Assembly: GCF_052118845.1 (NCBI RefSeq)
Contig: NZ_JBQKGJ010000018.1
Coordinates: 1-64,000, forward strand
Direction: 5' to 3'
Length of the DNA stretch: 64,000 nucleotides
Source of the DNA: Bilifractor sp002394235
GTDB lineage: Bacteria; Bacillota; Clostridia; Lachnospirales; Lachnospiraceae
How positions within the stretch are numbered: the first letter of the stretch is position 1; the number at the start of each line of letters is the position of its first letter. The translations under genes and the position numbers were made by a program. Positions 24,184 through 32,248 of this stretch are shown here, in pieces. The notes beneath the pieces are model-generated. The model searched no databases, was not told the origin of the DNA, and saw only the letters and a list, made by a program, of their open reading frames with translations.

Positions 24184-25866
24184 TTACTCAAAGATCGGCT
24201 TCAGCGCTGCCGCGAGTTCTTCCTTCTCGGCCTCGGCCTCCGCAAGATCCTTTCCCTTTGTCGTATAATACGCCTTGATCTTCGGCTCCGTGCCGGAAGG
24301 ACGCACAACAACGGATGCGCCGTCCTCGAGACCGTAGATCAGTACATTGGCCTTCGGAAGACCGGTCTTCTCAGGCTCCTCATAATCGGTGACGCTTACC
24401 ACCTTCCTGCCCGCGAAGTCTGCCGGAGGATTCTGGCGAAGCTCCGCCATGATTCCCGCCATCTTGTCCATTCCGGAAAGTCCCGGGAACTCGAAGCTGT
24501 CCACCTTGTTCAGGTAACGGCCGTACTCCTTGTAGATCTCCTCCAGACGCTGCTTGATCGAGGAACCGATGCTTCTGTAGTACGCCGCCATCTCGCAGAT
24601 CAGCATGGATCCGATGATGGCATCCTTGTCGCGTACATACGGGCCGGCGAGATAACCGTAGCTCTCCTCAAATCCGAAGATAAAGCGATCCACTTCTCCG
24701 GCAGCTTCCAGCTGCGCGATCTGATCGCCGATCCACTTGAAGCCGGTCAGCGTATGTCTCAACTCCACGCCGTAATGCTTTGCCACAAGATCCGCCAGCG
24801 GAGTCGATACGATGGACTTCACCGCCACCGGGTTCTTCGGCATGGTTCCCTTCTCGATGCGTCCGGCGCAGATGTAATCCAGCAGAAGCACACCCATCTC
24901 ATTTCCGGATACCAGCTCATATGAGCCGTCCGGACACTTCATGGCAATGCCGACACGGTCCGCGTCAGGATCTGTCGCCAGCATCAGATCCGCACCGGTC
25001 TTCTTCGCAAGCTCAAGTCCGTATTTCAGCGCCTCGAAAATCTCCGGGTTCGGATATGGAGCGGTTGTGAAATATCCGTTCGGGTACTCCTGCTCCGGAA
25101 CAATCGTGATATCCGTGATTCCGATATCCTGCAGCACGCGGGTAACCGGTACGAGTCCGGTTCCGTTAAGCGGGGAATACACAAGCTTCAGTCCTGCGGT
25201 CTTTGCAAGGCCCGGTCTGACCTGTCTCGCCTCGATCGCGGCATATAATGCTTCCTTGCAGTCGTCGCCGACGAACTGAATCAGCCCCTTCTCAACGCCC
25301 TCCGCGAAGGACATGTACTTTGCGCCTGTCAGCACATCGGTCTTCTGAATCGAATCATATACAACAGCAGCCGCGTCATCGGTCATCTGGCATCCGTCCG
25401 GTCCGTAAGCCTTATATCCGTTATACTTTGCCGGGTTATGAGAAGCTGTCACCATGATGCCGGCGTTGCACTTGTAGTATCTGGTCGCAAAACTCAGTGC
25501 CGGAACCGGCATCAGCTCATCGTAGATGCGCACCTTGATTCCGTTTGCCGCGAGCACGCCCGCCGCATCTCTTGCAAAATTCCATCCCTTCAGACGGCTG
25601 TCATAGCTGATTGCCACGGTCTGCGTTCCGCCCTGGGTCTTCACCCAGTCCGCCACACCCTGGGTGGCCTGTCTTACAACCCAAATGTTCATCCGGTTTG
25701 TGCCGGCGCCGAGCGTTCCGCGAAGTCCTGCCGTTCCGAACTGCAATTTCACCGCAAAGCGGTCCTTGATCGCCTCGTCATCGCCCTCAATATCACGAAG
25801 TTCCTTCTTCAGATCAAAATCAATGAGATCCGCATTTAACCAGCGTTTGTAATCGTCCTGATACAT
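24184..25866 (-). CDS. pgcA: Phosphoglucomutase/phosphomannomutase
   Basis: The 560-residue enzyme interconverts hexose 1- and 6-phosphates in the cytoplasm. Visible: phosphoserine loop TASHNPAKYNG (S142), Mg-binding DPDADRVG (about 305-312), sugar-binding GFEESYGY (about 400-407) and phosphate-binding RPSGTEPKIK (about 517-526). Length matches the Bacillota PgcA/alpha-PGM type rather than GlmM. GGAGG precedes ATG 25866. A strong promoter (26039-26067) gives a leader of about 165 bases containing two small hairpins (GCACG/CGTGC; AAAACC/GGTTTT). Monocistronic with a perfect terminator. Confidence 0.93.
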   Translation of the reverse strand: MYQDDYKRWLNADLIDFDLKKELRDIEGDDEAIKDRFAVKLQFGTAGLRGTLGAGTNRMNIWVVRQATQGVADWVKTQGGTQTVAISYDSRLKGWNFARDAAGVLAANGIKVRIYDELMPVPALSFATRYYKCNAGIMVTASHNPAKYNGYKAYGPDGCQMTDDAAAVVYDSIQKTDVLTGAKYMSFAEGVEKGLIQFVGDDCKEALYAAIEARQVRPGLAKTAGLKLVYSPLNGTGLVPVTRVLQDIGITDITIVPEQEYPNGYFTTAPYPNPEIFEALKYGLELAKKTGADLMLATDPDADRVGIAMKCPDGSYELVSGNEMGVLLLDYICAGRIEKGTMPKNPVAVKSIVSTPLADLVAKHYGVELRHTLTGFKWIGDQIAQLEAAGEVDRFIFGFEESYGYLAGPYVRDKDAIIGSMLICEMAAYYRSIGSSIKQRLEEIYKEYGRYLNKVDSFEFPGLSGMDKMAGIMAELRQNPPADFAGRKVVSVTDYEEPEKTGLPKANVLIYGLEDGASVVVRPSGTEPKIKAYYTTKGKDLAEAEAEKEELAAALKPIFE

Positions 25867-26038
25867 TTGATTCCTCCGTTCTTCCTTATCATTCCGGATA
25901 TTTGCATGGGTCGGCTGCCGCCCGAAAACAGGGGACTCCCGTTCTGACTATCCTGTCGGAGCGCCTCCGTCTTTACTGGCAAAACCAACAAATCGGTTTT
26001 GAAGCAGGCACGTATTTTCGTGCTTTTCATGCAAAATA

Positions 26039-26067
26039 ATTTTACTGAATTTCGTATAGCTTGTCAA
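26039..26067 (-). promoter_or_regulatory. Promoter of phosphoglucomutase
   Basis: TTGACA (26062-26067), 17-base spacer, TAAAAT (26039-26044), minus strand. Confidence 0.8.
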
Positions 26068-26072
26068 GGAAT

Positions 26073-26118
26073 GGGCAGTTACTGGCAGGGGTAATGGACA
26101 GTTACCCGCAGGGGAGCG
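26073..26118. repeat. 23-bp direct repeat x2
   Basis: GGGCAGTTACTGGCAGGGG (26073) and GGACAGTTACCCGCAGGGG (26096), just upstream of the pgm promoter. Confidence 0.6.
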
Positions 26119-26162
26119 ATCCGCCCCGGTTTTTTAGAATTCTTTTACCTCAAGTCCACACT

Positions 26163-26191
26163 TTCGACACAATTATCCCGTAATGTATAAG
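26163..26191 (+). promoter_or_regulatory. Putative promoter before 26317
   Basis: TTCGAC (26163-26168), 17-base spacer, TATAAG (26186-26191). It would start a leader with two hairpins. Confidence 0.45.
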
Positions 26192-26194
26192 TCA

Positions 26195-26283
26195 GACAGC
26201 TGATAGACATACCGGCTGTCACATCTCCCCCCTCATTTAAAGAAAAGACGTCGAAGTGAGTCAGAGTCGCTTCGGCGTTTTTG
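26195..26283 (+). terminator. Leader hairpin plus terminator before a small membrane protein gene
   Basis: GACAGCTG/CGGCTGTC (26195-26220) is followed by a 12-bp stem (26248-26259 with 26267-26278) and TTTTT. No plus-strand gene lies upstream, so this terminator sits in the leader of 26317. It may be an attenuator, or serve the minus strand as well (a T-rich run follows there). Confidence 0.55.
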
Positions 26284-26316
26284 TGTTACAATTTAATTTA
26301 TTAAAGGAGGAATACT

Positions 26317-26751
26317 ATGTCAAGATACCACCGGCGCAGACGCCGTTCTCATATATTCGGAAACGTTCTGCTCACACTTGTTCTGCTGCTCATTGTCGCC
26401 GCTGCTGTTCTCTATGTGAACCGCAGCCACGTTCAGAAGCTGGCCGCGGACGCGATCACGGATAAACTCAGCGATACCATCACACAGCAGATCCTTGAGG
26501 CTGCCGGAAACACCCCGGACGCCTCTGCCGTTCAGCAGGCGATTGGCTCCATCTCCGATTCTGACAAGGAAGAGGCCGCACAGATTCTGCAGAACCACTT
26601 GACGCCGTCCACCATTGCTGCCGCAGGCTCCTACATCCAGAACCGCGACTACAACGGGCTGATGCAGTACGCAAAAGAGAATCTCAGTACCGAAGAATAT
26701 GACCGGCTTTCCGAACTCTACGAGAAGTACGCGTCCCAGCTTCCCGGCTGA
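26317..26751 (+). CDS. Single-pass membrane-anchored protein, unknown
   Basis: The 144-residue protein has a very basic N-terminus (HRRRRRSH), one transmembrane helix (about 13-32) and an extracytoplasmic or cytoplasmic helical domain of about 110 residues rich in Ala, Gln and Ser (DKLSDTITQQILEAAG ... LSTEEYDRLSELYEKYASQL). The basic side before the helix predicts that the C-terminal domain is outside. AAAGGAGG precedes ATG 26317. Family not recognised. The preceding terminator-like hairpins suggest regulated read-through. Confidence 0.65.
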   Translation: MSRYHRRRRRSHIFGNVLLTLVLLLIVAAAVLYVNRSHVQKLAADAITDKLSDTITQQILEAAGNTPDASAVQQAIGSISDSDKEEAAQILQNHLTPSTIAAAGSYIQNRDYNGLMQYAKENLSTEEYDRLSELYEKYASQLPG

Positions 26752-26897
26752 CAGAGCAGTAAGAATCCCGCCTCATATTTCTTTCAAATTACCTTGTACA
26801 GGTCTGAAATTAACCTCCCTTTAACGCACATTTAGCTGTCCGGTGATAGATTCGCACAACACCTTACACTATCGTAAAGATAGCAGGAGGTGTTACT

Positions 26898-27095
26898 ATG
26901 AATGCGACTACGAATACCATTTCGAATACTTCAAATACAATTATAAACAGTACAGATACTACCACTGACACAATACGGAGGTTCCATATCTTCTCCTCCA
27001 AAAAGCTGTCCCCGCAGAAGAGAATATCAATTATGGTGCGTCTGTCCTGCCTCTCATTTCTGGTGGTACTGTTCACCATCATCTGGAATCTCTGA
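26898..27095 (+). CDS. Small membrane protein, unknown (65 aa)
   Basis: A Thr/Asn-rich hydrophilic first half (residues 1-27), a basic middle (SSKKLSPQKR) and one hydrophobic helix near the C-terminus (about 46-63). GGAGG with good spacing precedes the ATG, which supports a real gene despite its size. Codon use is AT-rich in the first half. Not recognised. Confidence 0.5.
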   Translation: MNATTNTISNTSNTIINSTDTTTDTIRRFHIFSSKKLSPQKRISIMVRLSCLSFLVVLFTIIWNL

Positions 27096-27139
27096 CATTG
27101 TTCACAACATTTTCGCTTTTTCTCACGCCTCGTTTGTGC

Positions 27140-27284
27140 TAGAATTCTTTTCGTTAATGAATACTGACACTGATGAGAAGAAGGGTCTTTCGCGGAAGAA
27201 AGTCCTTCGATACAGCGCATCTTACGAAGGTCATGCATAAATCCTTCCATTCAGCACAGCTGAGGAAGGGAAAAGGCGAAAATT
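27140..27284 (+). other. Structured leader of the C39-like gene
   Basis: A TAGAAT box at 27140-27145 without a clear -35 is followed by about 130 untranslated bases. AAGGGTCTTTC (27180) can pair with GAAAGTCCTT (27204), and CCTTCC (27242) with GGAAGG (27263). I could not match it to a riboswitch class. Confidence 0.4.
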
Positions 27285-28730
27285 ATGAAAAACAATTACC
27301 GAATCTTATCTTTACTACTAGTACCCGCTCTTGCCACGGCGATGCTTGCCGGATGCGGCTCCTCATCTTCCACCGAGGTCAGTGCCCAGACACAGTTATC
27401 TCCCGCGGCAGTTGACGCGAATTCTGATGATACTGCAGCGGATGCGGATCTGGTCTCCGACGCAGACTGGTCCGTCGACTCCGCGGATACAATTCTTGCT
27501 TCTATCCTGTCCTCAGATCTCACCGACAGCAATGTGGTCCTCGATGTTCCCGAGATTCTGCAGAATCCCGAGCTTCCCACCGGCTGCGAATCCGTTGCTC
27601 TTACAATCGCTCTGAATTCCCTTGGATGTGACCTTCAGAAAACAGAAATTGCCGATAATTATCTGGAATACGGCGACAATCTTGCTTACCAGTACGCAGG
27701 TGATCCCCACACAGAAAGCGGAGCCGGCGTATTTGCGGGAGGGATTGTGAACGCCGCCGAGAAGTACATCAAGGAAAAAAATCTTGACATCGCGGCCATC
27801 AACACCTCGGGCACCTCTCTGTCCGATCTGTGCAAGGTCGTGGCGGCAGGCTATCCCGTCATCATCTGGGGCACGATGTATATGTCGGATCCCCTGATCA
27901 CATCGCAGTCCTATGAATACGACGGATACACCTATACCTGGTATCAGAACGAGCACTGCATGGTTCTGGCCGGCTATGACCAGGATGCCGGAACCGTCGT
28001 GATCAGCGATCCCCTCTCCGGAATTGTGGTCCGGGATGCCAACGCGTATGAATCCTATTTCAACGAAACCGGTATGTACTCCGTCGTTCTGATGAACAAA
28101 AACGGCGTAAAGAAAACCGATCTGGACACTTCAAAATCGGACTCCGACAGCAAGGGTTCTTCCGGCTCCGACGCGCCCGACAATATCGACGATATTATCA
28201 GCAGCCGCCAAAATACCTCAGACTACTACTACAACCAGTATCAGTCCTATGGCAATCAGCCCGGAGGAACCTGGTATGAGACTTCTCCAGCTGTATCCGG
28301 GGGTACATCCACATACGATGGTTCTTCCTCATCCGGAGGATCCTCGAGTGGCTCTTCCGCGAATTCACAGAATGCTTCCGACTCCGGAAATCAGCAATCC
28401 TCCGGCAGCGGTGATTCAGGACAGGCAGCCTCTCCGTCCGGCGGTAATTCCGGAACGAATACAGGAACCGGAGACGGGGTTTCCGGCGAAACAGGCAGCG
28501 GTGTCACGGCAGGAACTGCAGGCAGTGCCGGAACTGACGGCGGTGCCACGGCAGGAGCAGGCAGCGGTGCCGCGGCAGAGACCGGCGGCGGTGCCTCTGC
28601 TGAGACCGGTGGCGGAGCTTCAGCAGGGACAGGCGCCACAGAAAGCACAGGCGGCGCAGATTATTCAGCGCCATCTCAGGATGCCTCCGCAGCCACCGGA
28701 AACGCAGCCGGCGGGGAGTCCGGTTCCTGA
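27285..28730 (+). CDS. Lipoprotein with C39-like cysteine peptidase domain
   Basis: The 481-residue exported lipoprotein has signal peptide and lipobox (MLAGC, about residues 20-24). The domain at about 85-270 matches peptidase_C39_2-type proteins: catalytic Cys in LPTGCESVAL (about 104) and His in NEHCMVLAGYD (about 224), with Asp in VISDPLSG (about 240). The C-terminal 200 residues are low-complexity Ser/Gly/Ala/Thr with repeated GGGASAETGG-like units, probably a flexible wall-spanning stalk. No bacteriocin or ABC transporter lies nearby, so a leader-peptidase role is unlikely; a wall-associated peptidase is inferred. A structured leader precedes it. Confidence 0.75.
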   Translation: MKNNYRILSLLLVPALATAMLAGCGSSSSTEVSAQTQLSPAAVDANSDDTAADADLVSDADWSVDSADTILASILSSDLTDSNVVLDVPEILQNPELPTGCESVALTIALNSLGCDLQKTEIADNYLEYGDNLAYQYAGDPHTESGAGVFAGGIVNAAEKYIKEKNLDIAAINTSGTSLSDLCKVVAAGYPVIIWGTMYMSDPLITSQSYEYDGYTYTWYQNEHCMVLAGYDQDAGTVVISDPLSGIVVRDANAYESYFNETGMYSVVLMNKNGVKKTDLDTSKSDSDSKGSSGSDAPDNIDDIISSRQNTSDYYYNQYQSYGNQPGGTWYETSPAVSGGTSTYDGSSSSGGSSSGSSANSQNASDSGNQQSSGSGDSGQAASPSGGNSGTNTGTGDGVSGETGSGVTAGTAGSAGTDGGATAGAGSGAAAETGGGASAETGGGASAGTGATESTGGADYSAPSQDASAATGNAAGGESGS

Positions 28731-28754
28731 TTCCTCATCCTTCCTTTCCGTTAT

Positions 28755-28850
28755 ATACAGTAAACGGCCATATGATAAGCCGTGTCACATTCGATATATT
28801 GTGACACACACTGTATAAGCTGCGGATTGCTCCGTGCCCCGCACTTTCAC
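28755..28850 (-). repeat. Reversed fragment of the dispersed nested-hairpin element
   Basis: Read on the minus strand: GCACGGAGCAATCCGCAGCT then TATACAG (end 28811), followed by the tail TGTGACACGGCTTATCATATG-like block (28770-28800) and GTTTACTG. Only the 3' end of a type A copy is present. It lies between convergent genes. Confidence 0.75.
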
Positions 28851-28876
28851 AAACCTTGTTTATTTGCGGAAGTACC

Positions 28877-30403
28877 TCAATTCTTATTCTGCCCCTCCGT
28901 TAATTTTTCCTTGTTCTCCCCTGCTTCTTCCCGGCTCTGCTGCATCTCCAGAATCATCATGCTGAGCAGTAGATACATCCGGAGTTCCGGATCATCCAGA
29001 TCCTCCTTCAGGATGCTCTGAATCTTTCCCAGCCGGTAGGTGATGGTATTCCGATGGGCGTACATCTCGGTAGCGGTTCGCTGAATGGAGCGTTCACTTT
29101 CCAGAAATGTCTTCAGCGTGTCGTATGGCTCGGTTTTTCCCTTTCGCACCTTCTGCTCCCACAGGCGAACCACCGCCGGATGGCAGGCACAGATCTTGTC
29201 CTGCATGGCCGGTGTCTCGATGATAAACCGGCTGGCATAGCTTCCAAACCGGAAGATGTGCCGGAGAAGCTCATCCTCCTCCATCAGTCTCTCATCCCTT
29301 TTTCCTGCCTCCAGAGCGTACACGGCCTGCCTGTACAGGGACGGGATGTTCTCTATGCCGCGCACCTGCAGACTGAAGCTGCTGTACACGGAATTCTGCT
29401 CGGTAAACGACACCAGAAAGGTCTGAAAGACGCGATCCCGATAGAGATTCCGGTTGGTCAGAATAATCACATACGGCGATTTCTGGAGCACAAAGCATCC
29501 CGAAAAATTATGCATGATCGCATGCTCGATGACGTTTCTGGCCTTTGTGGGATTCATCCCATTGTCCATTCCCTCCGGATCCAGCAGTGCAATCTCAAAG
29601 TTCTCATCTTCACTCCAGCCAAAATGGGCGAGCTGACGCAGAACCTTCTCCTTATCCCCTGAATGTTCAAAAAGATAATCATACAGCGGATTCTCGGGCC
29701 TCACCTGATTCTGCATCGCGATGCCGATATACGGCTGAAGGATCTGCCCAAGCCTGTCCAGAAGCTGCACATCTCCCGCATTCACCGCGTGTCCGCGCTC
29801 GACGACGGAAATCCTTCCGCACTCTGTATTGCCGATATACAGTGCCTTGGAAATGCCGTGAAACGAATTCTCCACCTTCTGCTTCCAGTGAAAAACCGAA
29901 CAGCTTTCCCGGTTCTCCGGCTCCAGATTCTCATACTCAATCTGATAGATACTGTTGAGAGATGAATAGCCGTAGCGCGCGATGTACTGCCACTCGGAAT
30001 CCATCGATTCCAGCCTGTCCACATGACTCATGGCCAGAACCTTGGTATTCCCGTCCTGTATCAGAATCGGATTCCGGAAGATAAACTCCGTCTGCTCGAT
30101 GATGTCCCTGTAGTTCCCTTTGCGGACATCCTCCTCTACCCTGGCCTCCCAGTCCTGATAATAGTCAAATACGCCCTGAAGGATCTCAAACGCCTCCAGA
30201 ACACTCAGATTATAGATCTGGATACGGTCCCCATCCTCGCCCTCATAGACGACATAATCCTTTTCCGCATACACATGCACACAGTTCGTTGCATAAGCCA
30301 GCCGCGCGCTGCTCAGAATCGGCCTGGCATCCTTATGAATCTCTGTCCGGATATCCATAAGCGGTGCCAGACGGTTGGCAATCATCCACATACTTAATTT
30401 CAT
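28877..30403 (-). CDS. PucR/CdaR-type transcriptional regulator
   Basis: A 508-residue DNA-binding regulator. The C-terminal 60 residues carry the PucR helix-turn-helix (LKTFLESERSIQRTATEMYAHRNTITYRLGKI, here as ERSIQRTATEMYAHRNTI and following). The centre (about 280-400) resembles the GGDEF-like CdaR domain, and the N-terminus (about 30-150) is a sensor-like region of unknown ligand. The ATG at 30403 has GGAGC 8 bases upstream; the frame back to 30484 runs into a palindromic element. Targets are unknown; family members control purine, sugar-diacid or amino acid use. The adjacent AlkP-like gene is on the same strand. Confidence 0.85.
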   Translation of the reverse strand: MKLSMWMIANRLAPLMDIRTEIHKDARPILSSARLAYATNCVHVYAEKDYVVYEGEDGDRIQIYNLSVLEAFEILQGVFDYYQDWEARVEEDVRKGNYRDIIEQTEFIFRNPILIQDGNTKVLAMSHVDRLESMDSEWQYIARYGYSSLNSIYQIEYENLEPENRESCSVFHWKQKVENSFHGISKALYIGNTECGRISVVERGHAVNAGDVQLLDRLGQILQPYIGIAMQNQVRPENPLYDYLFEHSGDKEKVLRQLAHFGWSEDENFEIALLDPEGMDNGMNPTKARNVIEHAIMHNFSGCFVLQKSPYVIILTNRNLYRDRVFQTFLVSFTEQNSVYSSFSLQVRGIENIPSLYRQAVYALEAGKRDERLMEEDELLRHIFRFGSYASRFIIETPAMQDKICACHPAVVRLWEQKVRKGKTEPYDTLKTFLESERSIQRTATEMYAHRNTITYRLGKIQSILKEDLDDPELRMYLLLSMMILEMQQSREEAGENKEKLTEGQNKN

Positions 30404-30451
30404 TTTTTCTGCTCCATCTACGCCTCGCCCGCTTGCGCGGTATCTTGGCTG

Positions 30452-30544
30452 CTGTATAAGTTCTTCGAAAACACAGACCGCCAAAGTCGGTCACCTGTAG
30501 AATTGCGGGGGTGCGAAGCACGGAGCAATCCATAGCTTATACAG
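30452..30544 (+). repeat. Dispersed nested-hairpin element, short copy
   Basis: CTGTATAAG (30452) to CTTATACAG (30544), 93 bp. The first hairpin is truncated, the middle holds CAGACCGCCAAAGTCGGTCA, and the final arm is ATTGCGGGGGTGCGAAGCAC then GGAGCAAT. It lies 49 bases upstream of the PucR-type start, in its promoter or leader. Confidence 0.8.
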
Positions 30545-30610
30545 TTACTTAGATTTTCTGTATTTTAATAGATAAAATATTACTCCCTTCTGGCATTTTG
30601 TGCAATGACG

Positions 30611-30645
30611 ACCAATAGCGTGCCCCTTCGGACACGCTATTTTAT
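30611..30645. terminator. Hairpin between phosphatase-like and pucR-like genes
   Basis: AATAGCGTG pairs with CACGCTATT around CCCCTTCGGA; TTTTAT follows on the plus strand only. For the minus-strand gene ending at 30655 it lacks a T-tract, so its role is uncertain. Confidence 0.5.
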
Positions 30646-30654
30646 CTGTAAGTT

Positions 30655-31776
30655 TTATTTTTTTGTGCAAGCAATGAAGGGAACCGTCATCTCCTCTGCG
30701 GTCAGTCCCGCATAACTTCCGATCTTCTTCTTCTCCCGCTTCCTGTGCTTCCATCCGAGGCTCACGTCTCCGGCGGCAACCGCCAGATAGTCCCCGATGG
30801 CACCGTACGTCTTCTCTCCGGGGTGCCCGGATCCGAGCAGTCCTCTGTCCAGAACCTCTTCCCGGCTCAGGAGAAGAAAATCACTTCCGAACAGATCGCG
30901 GAAAACCTCCTCGAATTCCAGCTTCCTCCCCTGCCTGATATACAGGGCCGCCGCACGCGGCTCTACGGAAGGAGCTCTCTCCAGAAGTCCGGCAAGATGC
31001 GGGTAATCCTCCAGATAAATCCAGTGCGTATCGATCATTCCGTGATCCGAGGTGACAACCACCAGCGAATCTGACAGATCTCCGGAGAGCTTTTCGATCT
31101 CGCGGTTCAGAAACCGCATCCGGTTGTGTGCCTTTCCGGATGCGGCGCCGAAGGTATGCATCTCCAGATCCGGTTCATCCCAGAACAGACAGATATATTT
31201 CTTCCCGGAACCCGAAGCGATTTTCCGGATCCGCTGCATCGCCTGACGGAAGCTCCAGACTCTTTCACCCTCGCGGTGTGAGAGAAAATGCGTCTCCACC
31301 AGGGAATCCGCCTCGCGAATCCTGTCTGATAATGGTCGATACGAAATATACTTCAGCGGAACATTATAGTTTGCTGCCTTCTTCCGCGTCCCCTGCACCC
31401 GATTGCAAAAAAGCGAGATGTTTCGATCCACCTCGGGAAAATAAAGGTCTTTTCCAAGCCACGAATGCTCCAGCGGCGATTTCCCGCTCTGCAGCGTGGC
31501 GCATGCCGCGGCTGTCGACGAAGGAAAAACTGCCGACAGATCACACACTTTATTTGCCCGAAGAAAATCCGTCTCCGACAGATGCCGGTTCAGATTTGCG
31601 GTTCCCATTCCGGACAGAACAATCACAATCACGCGGTCCGCGCCCTGCCCCAGAAGCGAATCCATCTCCGGCAGTGTGGTATGTCCATAATCACAGACTC
31701 CGTAATATTTCAGAACGGAAGCTGTCAATGCCAGAAGGCTCCTGTCATAATCCGGATATCTGATCTCGCTGCTCAT
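30655..31776 (-). CDS. Alkaline-phosphatase-fold protein with an altered metal site
   Basis: The 373-residue protein has the order of an AlkP/nucleotide-pyrophosphatase phosphodiesterase: nucleophile Thr in FPSSTAAA (about 84), DEPDLEMH (about 202-209), TSDHGM (about 243-248) and a late His in GSGHPGEKTYG. The first metal-binding Asp, normally in a DGMG motif, is Ser here: VLSGMG with S55, codon TCC at 31612-31614. All other ligands remain. Activity is therefore doubtful or uses altered metal binding. A basic tail (HRKREKKKIG) is present. ATG 31776. No signal peptide, so cytoplasmic. It could be a phosphodiesterase, phosphonate hydrolase or inactive binder. Confidence 0.75.
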   Translation of the reverse strand: MSSEIRYPDYDRSLLALTASVLKYYGVCDYGHTTLPEMDSLLGQGADRVIVIVLSGMGTANLNRHLSETDFLRANKVCDLSAVFPSSTAAACATLQSGKSPLEHSWLGKDLYFPEVDRNISLFCNRVQGTRKKAANYNVPLKYISYRPLSDRIREADSLVETHFLSHREGERVWSFRQAMQRIRKIASGSGKKYICLFWDEPDLEMHTFGAASGKAHNRMRFLNREIEKLSGDLSDSLVVVTSDHGMIDTHWIYLEDYPHLAGLLERAPSVEPRAAALYIRQGRKLEFEEVFRDLFGSDFLLLSREEVLDRGLLGSGHPGEKTYGAIGDYLAVAAGDVSLGWKHRKREKKKIGSYAGLTAEEMTVPFIACTKK

Positions 31777-31799
31777 GCTGCTCCTCTCAACCTGTTACT

Positions 31800-32034
31800 G
31801 TATAAGTCCAGTCGCAATGTTCTTGGCCCACGGGAAGCTTGCTCACCAGTGGGCAAGAACATTAGCGACGACAACAGGTATGAGCATGGAGCGGTGCGAA
31901 GCAACGCGGGAATGCTCATACCTGTTAGCGGCACGGAAGCTGCGAAGCAGCGAAGTGACGCGGGGACTTATACAGTATGTGGCACGACTTATCGTATGAT
32001 AGTTACTGTATAAGCTCTTCGAAAACGCAGACAG
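31800..32034 (+). repeat. Dispersed element type B, plus the start of a type A copy
   Basis: A complete type B copy runs from CTGTATAAGTCC (31800) to GGACTTATACAG (31975). Arms: CGCAATGTTCTTGGCCCA/TGGGCAAGAACATTAGCG; AACAGGTATGAGCAT/ATGCTCATACCTGTT; GCGGCACGGAAGCTGCG.../GCAGCGAAGTGACGC. The tail GGCACGACTTATCGTATG follows, and then CTGTATAAGCTCTTCGAAAA (32006) begins a type A copy cut off at about 32034. Confidence 0.9.
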
Positions 32035-32097
32035 TAACTTTTCCTGTTATTTTAACACGAAACCCTCTATACTTTTCATCTTTAGAGAAATATAATA

Positions 32098-32122
32098 AAT
32101 CCCCCGGCATGGCCGGGGGATT
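32098..32122 (-). terminator. Terminator after asnB
   Basis: AATCCCCCGG/CCGGGGGATT with a short loop, followed by ATTTATTATATTT on the minus strand. Confidence 0.85.
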
Positions 32123-32176
32123 AGCTTGCTTTTTTCTCAGTTTTTCACAGCTTCCGTCATCATTGCCTTCCAGCTT

Positions 32177-32248
32177 CAGATATTGCTGTTTTTACATCTT
32201 CCGTTATTGCTGTTTTTACATTTTCAAATATTGCTGTTCTCAGACACC
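32177..32248 (-). repeat. 24-bp tandem repeat x3 over the asnB 3' end
   Basis: Units 32225-32248 (holding the asnB stop), 32201-32224 and 32177-32200 share ATTGCTGTTTTTACA. Confidence 0.85.

Noticed and set aside
24031..24924. Long plus-strand ORF (297 codons)
   Set aside because: It is antisense to phosphoglucomutase, which has all its motifs; His/Leu/Arg-rich shadow frame.
27285..28730. Bacteriocin-processing C39 peptidase
   Set aside because: No ABC transporter domain, no precursor peptide and a lipoprotein signal; better described as a wall-associated C39-like protein.
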